The translations under genes were made by a program, and so were the position numbers. A stretch of DNA of 6,837 nt from Deltaproteobacteria bacterium. Its GTDB lineage: Bacteria > Desulfobacterota > Desulfobacteria > Desulfobacterales > Desulfatirhabdiaceae. The stretch spans positions 1 to 6,837 of the forward strand of contig JAJYBO010000155.1 in the NCBI GenBank assembly GCA_021778975.1, in the 5' to 3' direction. Within the stretch, counting starts at the first letter, position 1. Every line of letters begins with the position of its first letter. Shown piece by piece: positions 1-6,686 of this stretch. The notes beneath the pieces are model-generated. The model was given only the letters and a program-made list of their open reading frames with translations. It was not told the DNA's origin and made no database searches.

Positions 1-24
1 AAGCGCACTGCTGCCTTATTTCAT

Positions 25-32
25 AAGGAGGA
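25..32 (+). promoter_or_regulatory. Shine-Dalgarno site of the PPDK-like gene
   Basis: AAGGAGGA lies five bases before the ATG at 38. It matches the 16S rRNA anti-Shine-Dalgarno almost perfectly and fixes this ATG as the start. Only 37 bases precede the gene in the window and no -35/-10 pair is evident in them, so the promoter or any upstream operon partner lies outside. Confidence 0.85.
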
Positions 33-37
33 TCGCC

Positions 38-3000
38 ATGCCGTTTAAATCCAGGGCTCTTGAGATCAACCTCGCCAGTTATCATGTGGATGTTCATATC
101 GCCCCCCGTTATCTGCCCCTTCGTGATGCGCTTTCCCGTTACTACGGCCTTGTGGAAGGGGTGAATGCGTTTTTAACCGAGTTATCTCATCCTTACAAAA
201 ACTGGAAAGTCATCGTTCAGGAATCCCGGAAATATGGGCTGGACTACTTTCACATCTTCCGGCGGCACCCCGCGGGCCCGGATGTTGTGGGGCTGATCGC
301 CGATATTTTTCTGGATGCGATTTCGGAAAACAGTGATGTTGATATCAGAACCGACGCGGCGGACAATCTCATGCTGTTTCTGCAAAAGGTTATCGCTGAG
401 GCGGACACAGAGATATCCCGGTTTATTCCCGTGCTGGAAGCCGTTTTTGACCGGATACACCGGCTTGCGGACGGTGATTTCGGGCTGTTCGTCCAAAGCT
501 ATTATTCCCTCAGGCGTCTGGCGTCGCTGTACGGACAGCGGGCTCCGGAAGCGGTGGCCGAAACCGGTCCGATCCATCGGCTGATCTGCCGCTACTGTCA
601 CGCCTCATTTTCATACTGGCTGAGTGAAGATGATCCGCTGACATGGTTCGAAGCCGAAGCGGAAACCCGTCTGCCGGTTTTTGACGCCGTTTTCCAGGAA
701 ATCACACACCCTGCGCTGACGGTGGAGCAGGAAAAACTCGGTCGCCTCATGGCGTCCGAAGCGCCCGGCGGCTCTCCTTCCCTGCTGGAAAGTCTGCTGG
801 CGCTTTCCTCACATGAGCGGATCGTCGAAGCCTACCGGAAGGTTCCGATGGCACTCTGGAGAGCCTGCGACGACAACACCCGGCGCAACCAGTGGAAGGT
901 CATTTTCCTGTTTCATATCATGAATGTCTCGGGGTTGTCCCTGCTTCACGAAGACACGCTGCAGGAGATCAATCGTACACTGAGCTGGCTCATCGCCAAC
1001 GAAACCCACGCCAACATCATCCGGCTGATCCAGAAAACCTTCTCCATCCTGAAAGAACGCACCCGCCAGTATCCGGTGACCGCGATGCAATGCGCCCTCA
1101 ACATGGGCAAAGGGGTGTATAAAACGGTGGAAAGCGACCTGGTGAACGTGTTCACGGATGCCGTCATTGATCTTGGGTTTCAGACGCCGATGGTGGCCGG
1201 TGTCGGCAATGACTGGCAGATCCAGGCCAACAGCGCGCACATCCAGAATATCCGGACATGGATGGAGCTGATCGAACTCAATCCCAAATGGTCCACCCGG
1301 CTGCTGTCCTGTCTGATCATTCATCTCCGGCTGGAAGGTATTTTTATCAAGGACACGGATCTGTTTCCGCGCGACATCACCCGCCTCCTGAGCAGTGACA
1401 TCGGCCCCGTCTATAATCTGATCAAGCAGTTGACCCGGATTTTTCCGGCCTTTTTCAATGATATCGGCGCCGAAGGAGAGCTGCGGGAGATATCGACCCG
1501 GCTGGATGAGCTTACCCGTCGTAAGGACGTTCTGATCCATTTTCTCCGGAAACAGAGTCATGTGGAAAGCAGTAACCAGATGCCGGCCTTCATGGACGCC
1601 GTGTTCGATTTCTGGAAGACCGGGGACAGGGAGGGTCTCGAGCCGTTCATTCCGCCGGATATTTTTCAGCGCATCGTTGTCGCCGGCCCCTTCACGGACG
1701 GTGTCCGGCAGGTGTTGATACAGCTTGAATCGGAGGGGATCCGGATTCCGGAAGATTTGCTGACGATTGACGAGACGCAGATCGTACAGGGGCTTTCCGG
1801 CGTCTCCGATATGGATGTCGAACGCGTCCGTCTGATGGCGATTTTCTACAAGCTGCTGCATATCAAATATCATCCGGATGCGCTGGAACTCCGGCGCTAT
1901 CTGGGGCAGCTCGGCGCGGGCGGATTTCCCGGGCTGTCCCGCCTTCAAGGTGCGCTGGAAGAACCGGATGTCCGGGGTAAAGCGGAAAAGCTCATTGACT
2001 ATCTCGAGTTTCTCAAAAATATCATCCTGTCTCCGACTGCCTACGAAATTCATGAGGATATCTATAAAAAACGGCATATCGCCGTTGACATTCCTTCAAT
2101 GTACGGCAGCTATCACGAAATGAAATTTGACGCGCTGGGGTTGACCTTCCGGCTTGAATCGCTGCTGAACGTGCTTCTGGAAGAGCTGGCGACGTCCATT
2201 GATCTGACCCTGATCACCCACATCACCATCCGTGACATCGCCGCGCTGCTGACCCTCTTTGATCGGGCGCTGAAAATTGACGGCATCCAGTCCGTCGAAT
2301 TCGAGCGCCAACAGGAGATGCTGAGTCATGCGCTCGATGTCAAGGGATTCACGTTCACTCAGTATCTCGATATCTTCAAGGGCTTTTCCATGGCCGTGAG
2401 CCATATCATTCACGACTATTTCAACAACGTTCACGAAGAGAACCTGAACCGGATCATCGCCGCCGCGGATCACCGGCATATTCTGCCGCGATACCGGCCT
2501 CAGGACGGCGATATGGATTCCGACAAACAGATGCACCGGATATCCGAAATATTTTTCAGGGACCAGATCGTTTTTTCGCTGGGGCTTCAGCAACTGGACA
2601 GGCTCCTGACCCGGATACTGACCGTTCTCTTCCAGCAGGTGGATAAGCTTCACGCGGACGAACTCAGGCTGCTGCTTCTCTACGATCCCGGCCTGGCTGT
2701 CACCACGGTTGATCAGCCGGCGGGCCGGCCTCCCGGCATCATTTACATCGGCAACAAGGGCCTCAACATGGTCAAGCTGAAATGTTTCGGCCTTCCGGTT
2801 CCGCCGGGATTCATCATCACCACCGAAGCGTTCCGGTGTCGGGACATCATCGAGAACTATCCGCCGGCCCGGCGGAACTTCAGAGAGCAGATCCGTCATC
2901 ACATCACGACGCTTGAGAACGCCACCGGCAAGACATTCGGCGATCCGCGGCGTCCGCTGCTGTTTTCGGTGAGAAGCGGCGCGTCCATATCGCAGCCCGG

Positions 3001-4210
3001 CATGATGGATACCCTTCTGAATGTCGGCATCAACGAACGCATCGCGGAAGGGCTTGCCGACGCCACCGGCAACGCCTGGTTCGCATGGGACAACTACCGG
3101 CGGTTCCTCCAGTGTTACGGCATGGCGCTGGGTCTGGAACGGGACCATTTTGACGCCATCATTGACGGATTCAAGCAGCGGTTCGTCGTTCCGTTCAAGC
3201 GTGATTTCAGCGGGTCCCAGATGAAAACCATCGCGTTTGCTTACAGACAGAGCATTCTGGACGCCGGATACCCGATTCTGGAAGACCCGTGGGAGCAGCT
3301 CTACATGACCATCTACAGCGTGTTTCAGTCCTGGGACTCCGACAAGGCCAGGGCATACCGCAACATCATGGGGATTTCGGATGACTGGGGAACCGCCGTG
3401 ACGGTCCAGGCCATGGTGTACGGCAACCTGTCCAGACAGTCCGGAACCGGCGTGATTTTCACCCATAATCCCCGGTGGCCCGGAGACCGCGTCCGGCTCT
3501 GGGGCGATTTCACCATCGGAAATCAGGGAGAGGATGTGGTGTCCGGCCTTGTCAATACCATGCCGATTTCCCTCTTTCAGCAGGATATCGAGATGCGGGA
3601 TACCGATGTGACGCTGGAAACCCGGTTTCCCGAAATTTACACCGCTCTCAAGGGCTGGGCGATCGAGTTGATCGAAAAAAAAGGCTGGACGCCGCAGGAA
3701 ATGGAGTTTACCTTTGAGAGCCCGTCCGTGCGGGGTTTGTACCTGCTTCAGACCCGCGATATGGCCATGCGGGAACGGAAAAAAGGCGACGTTTTCGATC
3801 CGGACGATGTTTCCGGAAAGTGTTTTCTGGGACATGGCGTCGGCGTGGGCGGCGGCGCCATGAGCGGCCGGGTGGTCTTTACGCTGGAGGAAATCGACCG
3901 GTGGCGCCAAACGGAGCCGCAAACGCATTTGATCCTGCTTCGAAGCGACACGGTTCCCGATGATATCCGTGAAATTCATGCGGCGGACGGGCTGTTGACC
4001 GCCCGTGGCGGTTTGACGTCACATGCGGCGGTCGTGGCGCACCGTCTGGGCAAAACCTGCGTGGTGGGGTGCAGCGGCATGATATGTCATGAAAAAGAAA
4101 GAAGTTGCGAAATTCAGCGCCGGATATTGACGTCCGGAGATATTATCAGCATTGACGGGCAGGAAGGCTCGATATATCTGGGCGCCGTCAGGGTCAGAAA
4201 AACATCCTGA
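38..4210 (+). CDS. PPDK-like phosphotransfer protein: large N-terminal region + ATP-grasp + phosphohistidine domain, no PEP/pyruvate barrel
   Basis: This 1390-residue cytoplasmic protein is homologous to pyruvate phosphate dikinase only in its last third. Residues ~898-1250 are the PPDK/PEP-synthase nucleotide-binding domain. Lys907 sits in GNKGLNM, followed by GLPVPPGFIITTEAF, SVRSG (977-981), PGMMDT (987-992), DDWGTAVTVQAMVYGN, the TGVIFTHNP loop (His1143), QGEDVVSG (1163-1170) and YLLQTRD (1235-1241). Residues ~1265-1385 are the swivelling phosphohistidine domain, with the motif GGLTSHAAVVAHRLGK and predicted phospho-acceptor His1329. It ends at SIDGQEGSIYLG, exactly where PPDK (about 875 residues) would continue into its PEP/pyruvate TIM barrel. 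Residues 1-~890 look alpha-helical, with no signal peptide or membrane span, and I recognise no domain there. By family chemistry ATP could phosphorylate His1329. The final acceptor is unknown and may be bound by the N-terminal region or a separate protein. It is likely co-transcribed with the GAPDH-like gene 11 bases downstream. Databases may label it simply pyruvate phosphate dikinase. Confidence 0.9.
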   Translation: MPFKSRALEINLASYHVDVHIAPRYLPLRDALSRYYGLVEGVNAFLTELSHPYKNWKVIVQESRKYGLDYFHIFRRHPAGPDVVGLIADIFLDAISENSDVDIRTDAADNLMLFLQKVIAEADTEISRFIPVLEAVFDRIHRLADGDFGLFVQSYYSLRRLASLYGQRAPEAVAETGPIHRLICRYCHASFSYWLSEDDPLTWFEAEAETRLPVFDAVFQEITHPALTVEQEKLGRLMASEAPGGSPSLLESLLALSSHERIVEAYRKVPMALWRACDDNTRRNQWKVIFLFHIMNVSGLSLLHEDTLQEINRTLSWLIANETHANIIRLIQKTFSILKERTRQYPVTAMQCALNMGKGVYKTVESDLVNVFTDAVIDLGFQTPMVAGVGNDWQIQANSAHIQNIRTWMELIELNPKWSTRLLSCLIIHLRLEGIFIKDTDLFPRDITRLLSSDIGPVYNLIKQLTRIFPAFFNDIGAEGELREISTRLDELTRRKDVLIHFLRKQSHVESSNQMPAFMDAVFDFWKTGDREGLEPFIPPDIFQRIVVAGPFTDGVRQVLIQLESEGIRIPEDLLTIDETQIVQGLSGVSDMDVERVRLMAIFYKLLHIKYHPDALELRRYLGQLGAGGFPGLSRLQGALEEPDVRGKAEKLIDYLEFLKNIILSPTAYEIHEDIYKKRHIAVDIPSMYGSYHEMKFDALGLTFRLESLLNVLLEELATSIDLTLITHITIRDIAALLTLFDRALKIDGIQSVEFERQQEMLSHALDVKGFTFTQYLDIFKGFSMAVSHIIHDYFNNVHEENLNRIIAAADHRHILPRYRPQDGDMDSDKQMHRISEIFFRDQIVFSLGLQQLDRLLTRILTVLFQQVDKLHADELRLLLLYDPGLAVTTVDQPAGRPPGIIYIGNKGLNMVKLKCFGLPVPPGFIITTEAFRCRDIIENYPPARRNFREQIRHHITTLENATGKTFGDPRRPLLFSVRSGASISQPGMMDTLLNVGINERIAEGLADATGNAWFAWDNYRRFLQCYGMALGLERDHFDAIIDGFKQRFVVPFKRDFSGSQMKTIAFAYRQSILDAGYPILEDPWEQLYMTIYSVFQSWDSDKARAYRNIMGISDDWGTAVTVQAMVYGNLSRQSGTGVIFTHNPRWPGDRVRLWGDFTIGNQGEDVVSGLVNTMPISLFQQDIEMRDTDVTLETRFPEIYTALKGWAIELIEKKGWTPQEMEFTFESPSVRGLYLLQTRDMAMRERKKGDVFDPDDVSGKCFLGHGVGVGGGAMSGRVVFTLEEIDRWRQTEPQTHLILLRSDTVPDDIREIHAADGLLTARGGLTSHAAVVAHRLGKTCVVGCSGMICHEKERSCEIQRRILTSGDIISIDGQEGSIYLGAVRVRKTS

Positions 4211-4218
4211 AAGGAGGT
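4211..4218 (+). promoter_or_regulatory. Shine-Dalgarno site of the GAPDH-like gene, directly after the upstream stop
   Basis: AAGGAGGT begins at the base after the TGA stop of the PPDK-like gene (4208-4210) and ends three bases before the ATG at 4222. The whole intergenic gap is this site plus a short spacer. That leaves no room for a promoter or terminator and supports co-transcription. It also makes the ATG at 4222 the natural start. Confidence 0.85.
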
Positions 4219-4221
4219 AAG

Positions 4222-5490
4222 ATGATACCGGAAATCAGCACCACAAACGGGCTTAAACTGGGCGTCAACGGACTGGGCCGTATCGGTAAACTCACGATAT
4301 GGCGTCATGTGGGACGCCGGTATTTCGATGAGGTGATCGTCAATATCGGCAGGCCGTCAGGCGTCAAACTTGCCGATGTCGCGCATTATCTCGAAAGGGA
4401 TTCCACCTACGGCAGCCTTCAAGGACATCTGTACGGCTGTCAGTCATCGGCGCCGGTCATTGAAGCACTCGACGAACAGCGCGGAACTATGATCGTCAAC
4501 GGGGTCAAGGTCACGGTGCTGCGGTCCGCCCGGAACCCCCGCGATATCGGCTGGCGGGACCATGGCGTGCGTCTGGTGGTGGACACCACCGGCCAGTTTC
4601 TCGATCCGACGGTAAGCGCCGACCATCCGGGAGGGGCGCTTCGGGGACACCTGGAAGCCGGTGCGGAAAAAGTGATCGTTTCGGCGCCATTCAAAATCAA
4701 GGACAAGGGGAAGCCCATGCCCGAAGACGCCGTGACGACGGTCATGGGCGTCAACGACAACGCCTACGATCCCCGGCGACACCAGCTCATCTCGAACGCC
4801 TCCTGCACCACGACCTGTCTGGCGCACATGATGAAACCGCTCATTCATGCGTTCGGCGCCCGGAAAATCCTTTCCGCGTCCATGGCGACGGTTCATGCGG
4901 CCACCGGCTCCCAGGCCGTGCTGGACCGGCTTCCGAAGGCCGGCGCTACTGATCTGCGCAAAACCCGCAGTATCCTGAACAATATTATCCTGACATCCAC
5001 CGGCGCCGCCAACGCACTGCGTCTGGTCATTCCGGAAATGGAGCAGATCGGCTTCATTGCGGAGTCCGTCCGGATTCCCACGGCCACCGGTTCGCTCATC
5101 ATTCTGGTGGTCAACCTGCAGGAAGACCTGCCGGGCGGGGACATCCGCCGGGAAACCATCAACGGCATTTTTCGCCAAACCGCTCAGGAAGACCCCCGAA
5201 AATATCTGTTGTTTTCCGAACAGCAGAACGTATCCGCGGATATCATCGGTCTGCCCCATGCGGCGGCGATTATCGAAGGCCACGAAACCCACACCCGTAC
5301 GGCGGATGTCACCATAGACCTGACCCGTGTTCCGGGGCTTGATAAAGCCGTCACCGGGGCGCTGTCCGACCCCATCATCAGGGTGCCGGTTACCCAGGCG
5401 GTGATTTATGGCTGGTATGACAACGAAATGGGGAGCTATGTGCAGATGCTGGGGGACAGAGCGGTCAGCGTGGCGGAGCAATTGAAATGA
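4222..5490 (+). CDS. gap: Divergent glyceraldehyde-3-phosphate dehydrogenase homologue (422 aa)
   Basis: The protein is homologous to phosphorylating GAPDH, the glycolytic/gluconeogenic enzyme interconverting glyceraldehyde 3-phosphate and 1,3-bisphosphoglycerate. Visible elements are the Rossmann start NGLGRIG (16-22), RDSTYGSLQG, the catalytic loop SNASCTTTC with nucleophile Cys195, TVHAATGSQ with catalytic His225, TSTGAA, the phosphate-binding RIPT, and WYDNE (398-402). It is about 85-90 residues longer than the usual ~335. The extra length is spread over several loops: after QGHL, around PTVSADHPGG, around FKIKDKGK, and between the VSADIIG and WYDNE segments. Usual residues are changed: CTTNCLAP reads CTTTCLAH, and the VNDP-type cofactor loop reads VNIGRPSG, without the Asp that normally contacts the NAD ribose. 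It is probably an active dehydrogenase because the catalytic pair is intact. Cofactor and direction are uncertain, and a sugar-phosphate relative such as erythrose-4-phosphate dehydrogenase is not excluded. It is likely translated from one mRNA with the upstream PPDK-like gene. Confidence 0.9.
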   Translation: MIPEISTTNGLKLGVNGLGRIGKLTIWRHVGRRYFDEVIVNIGRPSGVKLADVAHYLERDSTYGSLQGHLYGCQSSAPVIEALDEQRGTMIVNGVKVTVLRSARNPRDIGWRDHGVRLVVDTTGQFLDPTVSADHPGGALRGHLEAGAEKVIVSAPFKIKDKGKPMPEDAVTTVMGVNDNAYDPRRHQLISNASCTTTCLAHMMKPLIHAFGARKILSASMATVHAATGSQAVLDRLPKAGATDLRKTRSILNNIILTSTGAANALRLVIPEMEQIGFIAESVRIPTATGSLIILVVNLQEDLPGGDIRRETINGIFRQTAQEDPRKYLLFSEQQNVSADIIGLPHAAAIIEGHETHTRTADVTIDLTRVPGLDKAVTGALSDPIIRVPVTQAVIYGWYDNEMGSYVQMLGDRAVSVAEQLK

Positions 5491-5558
5491 GCAGGAGACA
5501 TTACCGTATTTTGTTAAACGCCGTTATCGTTCTTCCGCATCGAAATCCGAAAAATTGA
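5487..5558 (+). CDS. Possible 23-aa small ORF coupled to gap
   Basis: An ATG at 5487 overlaps the gap stop as ATGA. It opens a 23-codon frame that fills the space up to the Shine-Dalgarno of the lipoprotein gene, ending at TGA 5556-5558. GGAG at 5475-5478 lies eight bases upstream, a usable ribosome-binding spacing. The peptide has a basic start (MSRRHYR), a short hydrophobic stretch (ILLNAVIVL) and a polar end (PHRNPKN). It is in the same frame as the lipoprotein gene. It could be a coupling or leader peptide, or simply a chance frame, since 23 codons is short enough to arise by chance. Confidence 0.25.
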   Translation: MSRRHYRILLNAVIVLPHRNPKN

Positions 5559-5563
5559 GGAGG
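5557..5563 (+). promoter_or_regulatory. Shine-Dalgarno site of the lipoprotein gene
   Basis: GAGGAGG lies seven bases before the ATG at 5571 and decides this start. The site overlaps the TGA that ends the possible small ORF upstream. A near copy of the same leader (AGGAGACATTACC, 5493-5505) occurs just after the gap stop. Confidence 0.8.
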
Positions 5564-5570
5564 CATTACC

Positions 5571-6062
5571 ATGAAATTGAAGGTGAATCTTGTCTGTATT
5601 ATCCTTGCCGCCGTAACTTTTACGGCCTGCAACGCAAAATTCCTGTCCTATCGTGGAGCTGTTGTAACTCGAAAAGACCAGATCGTAGTGTTGGGCGGAG
5701 GAAACCAGCAAGGCGTTTGGAAGACCAGTGAACTTGCTCTGAACTATCACTACCAGAAGTCACCCGAAACCCTGAAAATATCTGGAAGCGTTAAACTGCA
5801 AGGAGGATTTCAGGGCGGTTTCAGTATGATTCATCAGCTTTTCGTCCAGATATTGTTTTTGGACAGTAATGGTATTGTTATCAAAGACGCCCCTCTCTTT
5901 ATATCGGAACGGGACAGCGCGAGCGACATGACGCCAATGAATTTTGAAGAAACATTCCCCATTTCGCCCGAAATTACAGGCGTTGCCTTCACATATAGCG
6001 GCATTCTGGTAGATGGCGGCATGGATACGACAAGCGTTTCCATCGGAAGCTCTCCATTCTGA
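5571..6062 (+). CDS. Small lipoprotein of unknown function
   Basis: The 163-residue product starts with a lipoprotein signal peptide: a basic n-region (MKLK), a hydrophobic core (VNLVCIILAAVTF) and an FTAC lipobox, making Cys20 the predicted lipidated residue after signal peptidase II cleavage. The +2 residue is Asn rather than Asp, which by the E. coli rule favours the outer membrane. The mature ~143 residues are rich in Gly, Ser, Thr and alternating hydrophobics (for example SGSVKLQGGFQGGF, LFVQILFLDSNGIVI, GVAFTYSGILVDGG), suggesting an all-beta fold. I recognise no family or catalytic motif. The start is supported by GAGGAGG seven bases upstream. It lies 80 bases after gap. No terminator is visible between them, so read-through transcription is possible. 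Base composition is clearly lower in G+C than in the two preceding genes, so it may have a different history. Function cannot be inferred from its neighbours. Confidence 0.75.
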   Translation: MKLKVNLVCIILAAVTFTACNAKFLSYRGAVVTRKDQIVVLGGGNQQGVWKTSELALNYHYQKSPETLKISGSVKLQGGFQGGFSMIHQLFVQILFLDSNGIVIKDAPLFISERDSASDMTPMNFEETFPISPEITGVAFTYSGILVDGGMDTTSVSIGSSPF

Positions 6063-6069
6063 TGAAGCT

Positions 6070-6173
6070 TGATGGTCTCGTAAAAAGTTGAATTTCGGAT
6101 GACTTGGAAATAGCGGTTTGATCTATGGCTTGAGGTTGCAGAAGCCGATGGCGGGATAATGCCCGAACCATCA
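6070..6173. repeat. Candidate decayed repeat/MITE-like segment
   Basis: A 104-base stretch in the spacer between the lipoprotein and DUF29 genes is bounded by the perfect 7-base inverted pair TGATGGT (6070-6076) and ACCATCA (6167-6173). Its left end reads GATGGTCTCGTAAAAAGT. From memory this resembles the ends of short dispersed repeats in deltaproteobacterial genomes, but that cannot be checked here. The right end lacks the matching ACTTTTTACGAG, so if it is such an element it is degraded. It carries no coding capacity. Confidence 0.3.
6147..6172 (+). other. Hairpin upstream of the DUF29 gene
   Basis: GATGG (6147-6151) pairs with CCATC (6168-6172), and CGGG (6152-6155) pairs with CCCG (6162-6165). 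The loop is ATAATG and there is a two-base AA bulge on the 3' side. No T-run follows, so it is not a classical intrinsic terminator. It ends 29 bases before the DUF29 start codon and could be a 5'-UTR structure, a weak terminator for the lipoprotein gene, or part of a mobile-repeat remnant. Confidence 0.4.
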
Positions 6174-6201
6174 CCAATAGCAGTTTACGCATGAGGTTGC
6201 C

Positions 6202-6621
6202 ATGAGCTTATACGAACAGGATTTTTACCAGTGGACACAGGAACAGGCGGCGCTCTTGAAGGCTGGAACGCTGGCGCAACTGGATATCGAAAACCTGATA
6301 GAGGAAATCGAAAGCATGGGCAAAAGCCAGAAAAGGGAATTATATAGCCGTCTCGTTGTCCTGATAATGCACATGCTCAAATGGGATTATCAACCTGATA
6401 TGCAGTCTGGAAGCTGGAAAAACACTATCTTGACGCAACGGCGAGAAATCAAGTTTTTGCTCAAGGATAATCCTAGCTTAAACCGCATTGTATCTGATGC
6501 TGTGCGCATGGTTTATAGTGATTCCGTAGAGGCTGCATCTGTTGAAACCGGGTTGCCTGTATCCTCATTCCCGGAAACATGCCCATACACCATCGAGCAA
6601 CTTATGGGTGAAGCGATTTGA
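6202..6621 (+). CDS. DUF29 family protein
   Basis: The 139-residue soluble, mostly helical protein matches the DUF29 family over its full length. Conserved features seen are the N-terminal SLYEQDFYQWTQEQAALLKA, the acidic LDIENLIEEIESMGKSQKREL, the helix LVVLIMHMLKWDYQP, the SWKNTILTQRREI segment and the closing FPETCPYTIEQLM. Family members are usually about 140-150 residues, so this one is essentially complete, perhaps missing a few C-terminal residues. The molecular function of DUF29 is not established. Members are common in cyanobacteria and proteobacteria, often in several genomic copies and in accessory regions. No signal peptide or membrane segment is present. GAGG (6193-6196) lies five bases before the ATG. 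Codon use is AT-rich (ATA, TTA) compared with the first two genes, in keeping with horizontal acquisition. It lies next to a broken toxin gene, which also suggests accessory DNA. Confidence 0.85.
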   Translation: MSLYEQDFYQWTQEQAALLKAGTLAQLDIENLIEEIESMGKSQKRELYSRLVVLIMHMLKWDYQPDMQSGSWKNTILTQRREIKFLLKDNPSLNRIVSDAVRMVYSDSVEAASVETGLPVSSFPETCPYTIEQLMGEAI

Positions 6622-6686
6622 CGTGGACGATTTATTGCGACCGGATGGTTTCAATCCCTTGACTGTTACTATAAAATGGTATATCC

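Noticed and set aside
2096..3979. 627-codon open frame on the minus strand opposite the PPDK-like gene
   Set aside because: It lies wholly inside a clearly homologous + strand gene. Its translation is rich in His, Gly, Asp and Arg with no family motif, and it arises from the GC-biased codons of the real gene. The 422- and 345-codon minus-strand frames at 809-2077 and 4444-5481 are rejected for the same reason.
5491..5570. Search for an intrinsic terminator after gap
   Set aside because: No stem followed by a T-run was found. Short CCG/CGG matches near 5535-5550 do not form a stable hairpin.
6062..6091. Nine-codon frame starting in the lipoprotein stop (ATGA overlap)
   Set aside because: Too short. 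It is formed by the repeat-like GATGGTCTCGTAAAAAGT motif, so chance is the better explanation.
6649..6659. GTTTCAATCCC, reminiscent of the end of some CRISPR repeats
   Set aside because: Single occurrence, with no second repeat and no spacer periodicity in the window.
6659..6685. Possible promoter for the toxin gene: TTGACT with a TGGTATATC extended -10-like element
   Set aside because: The spacer is only 15 bases, the -10 matches four of six positions, and it would give an almost leaderless transcript. Too weak to annotate.
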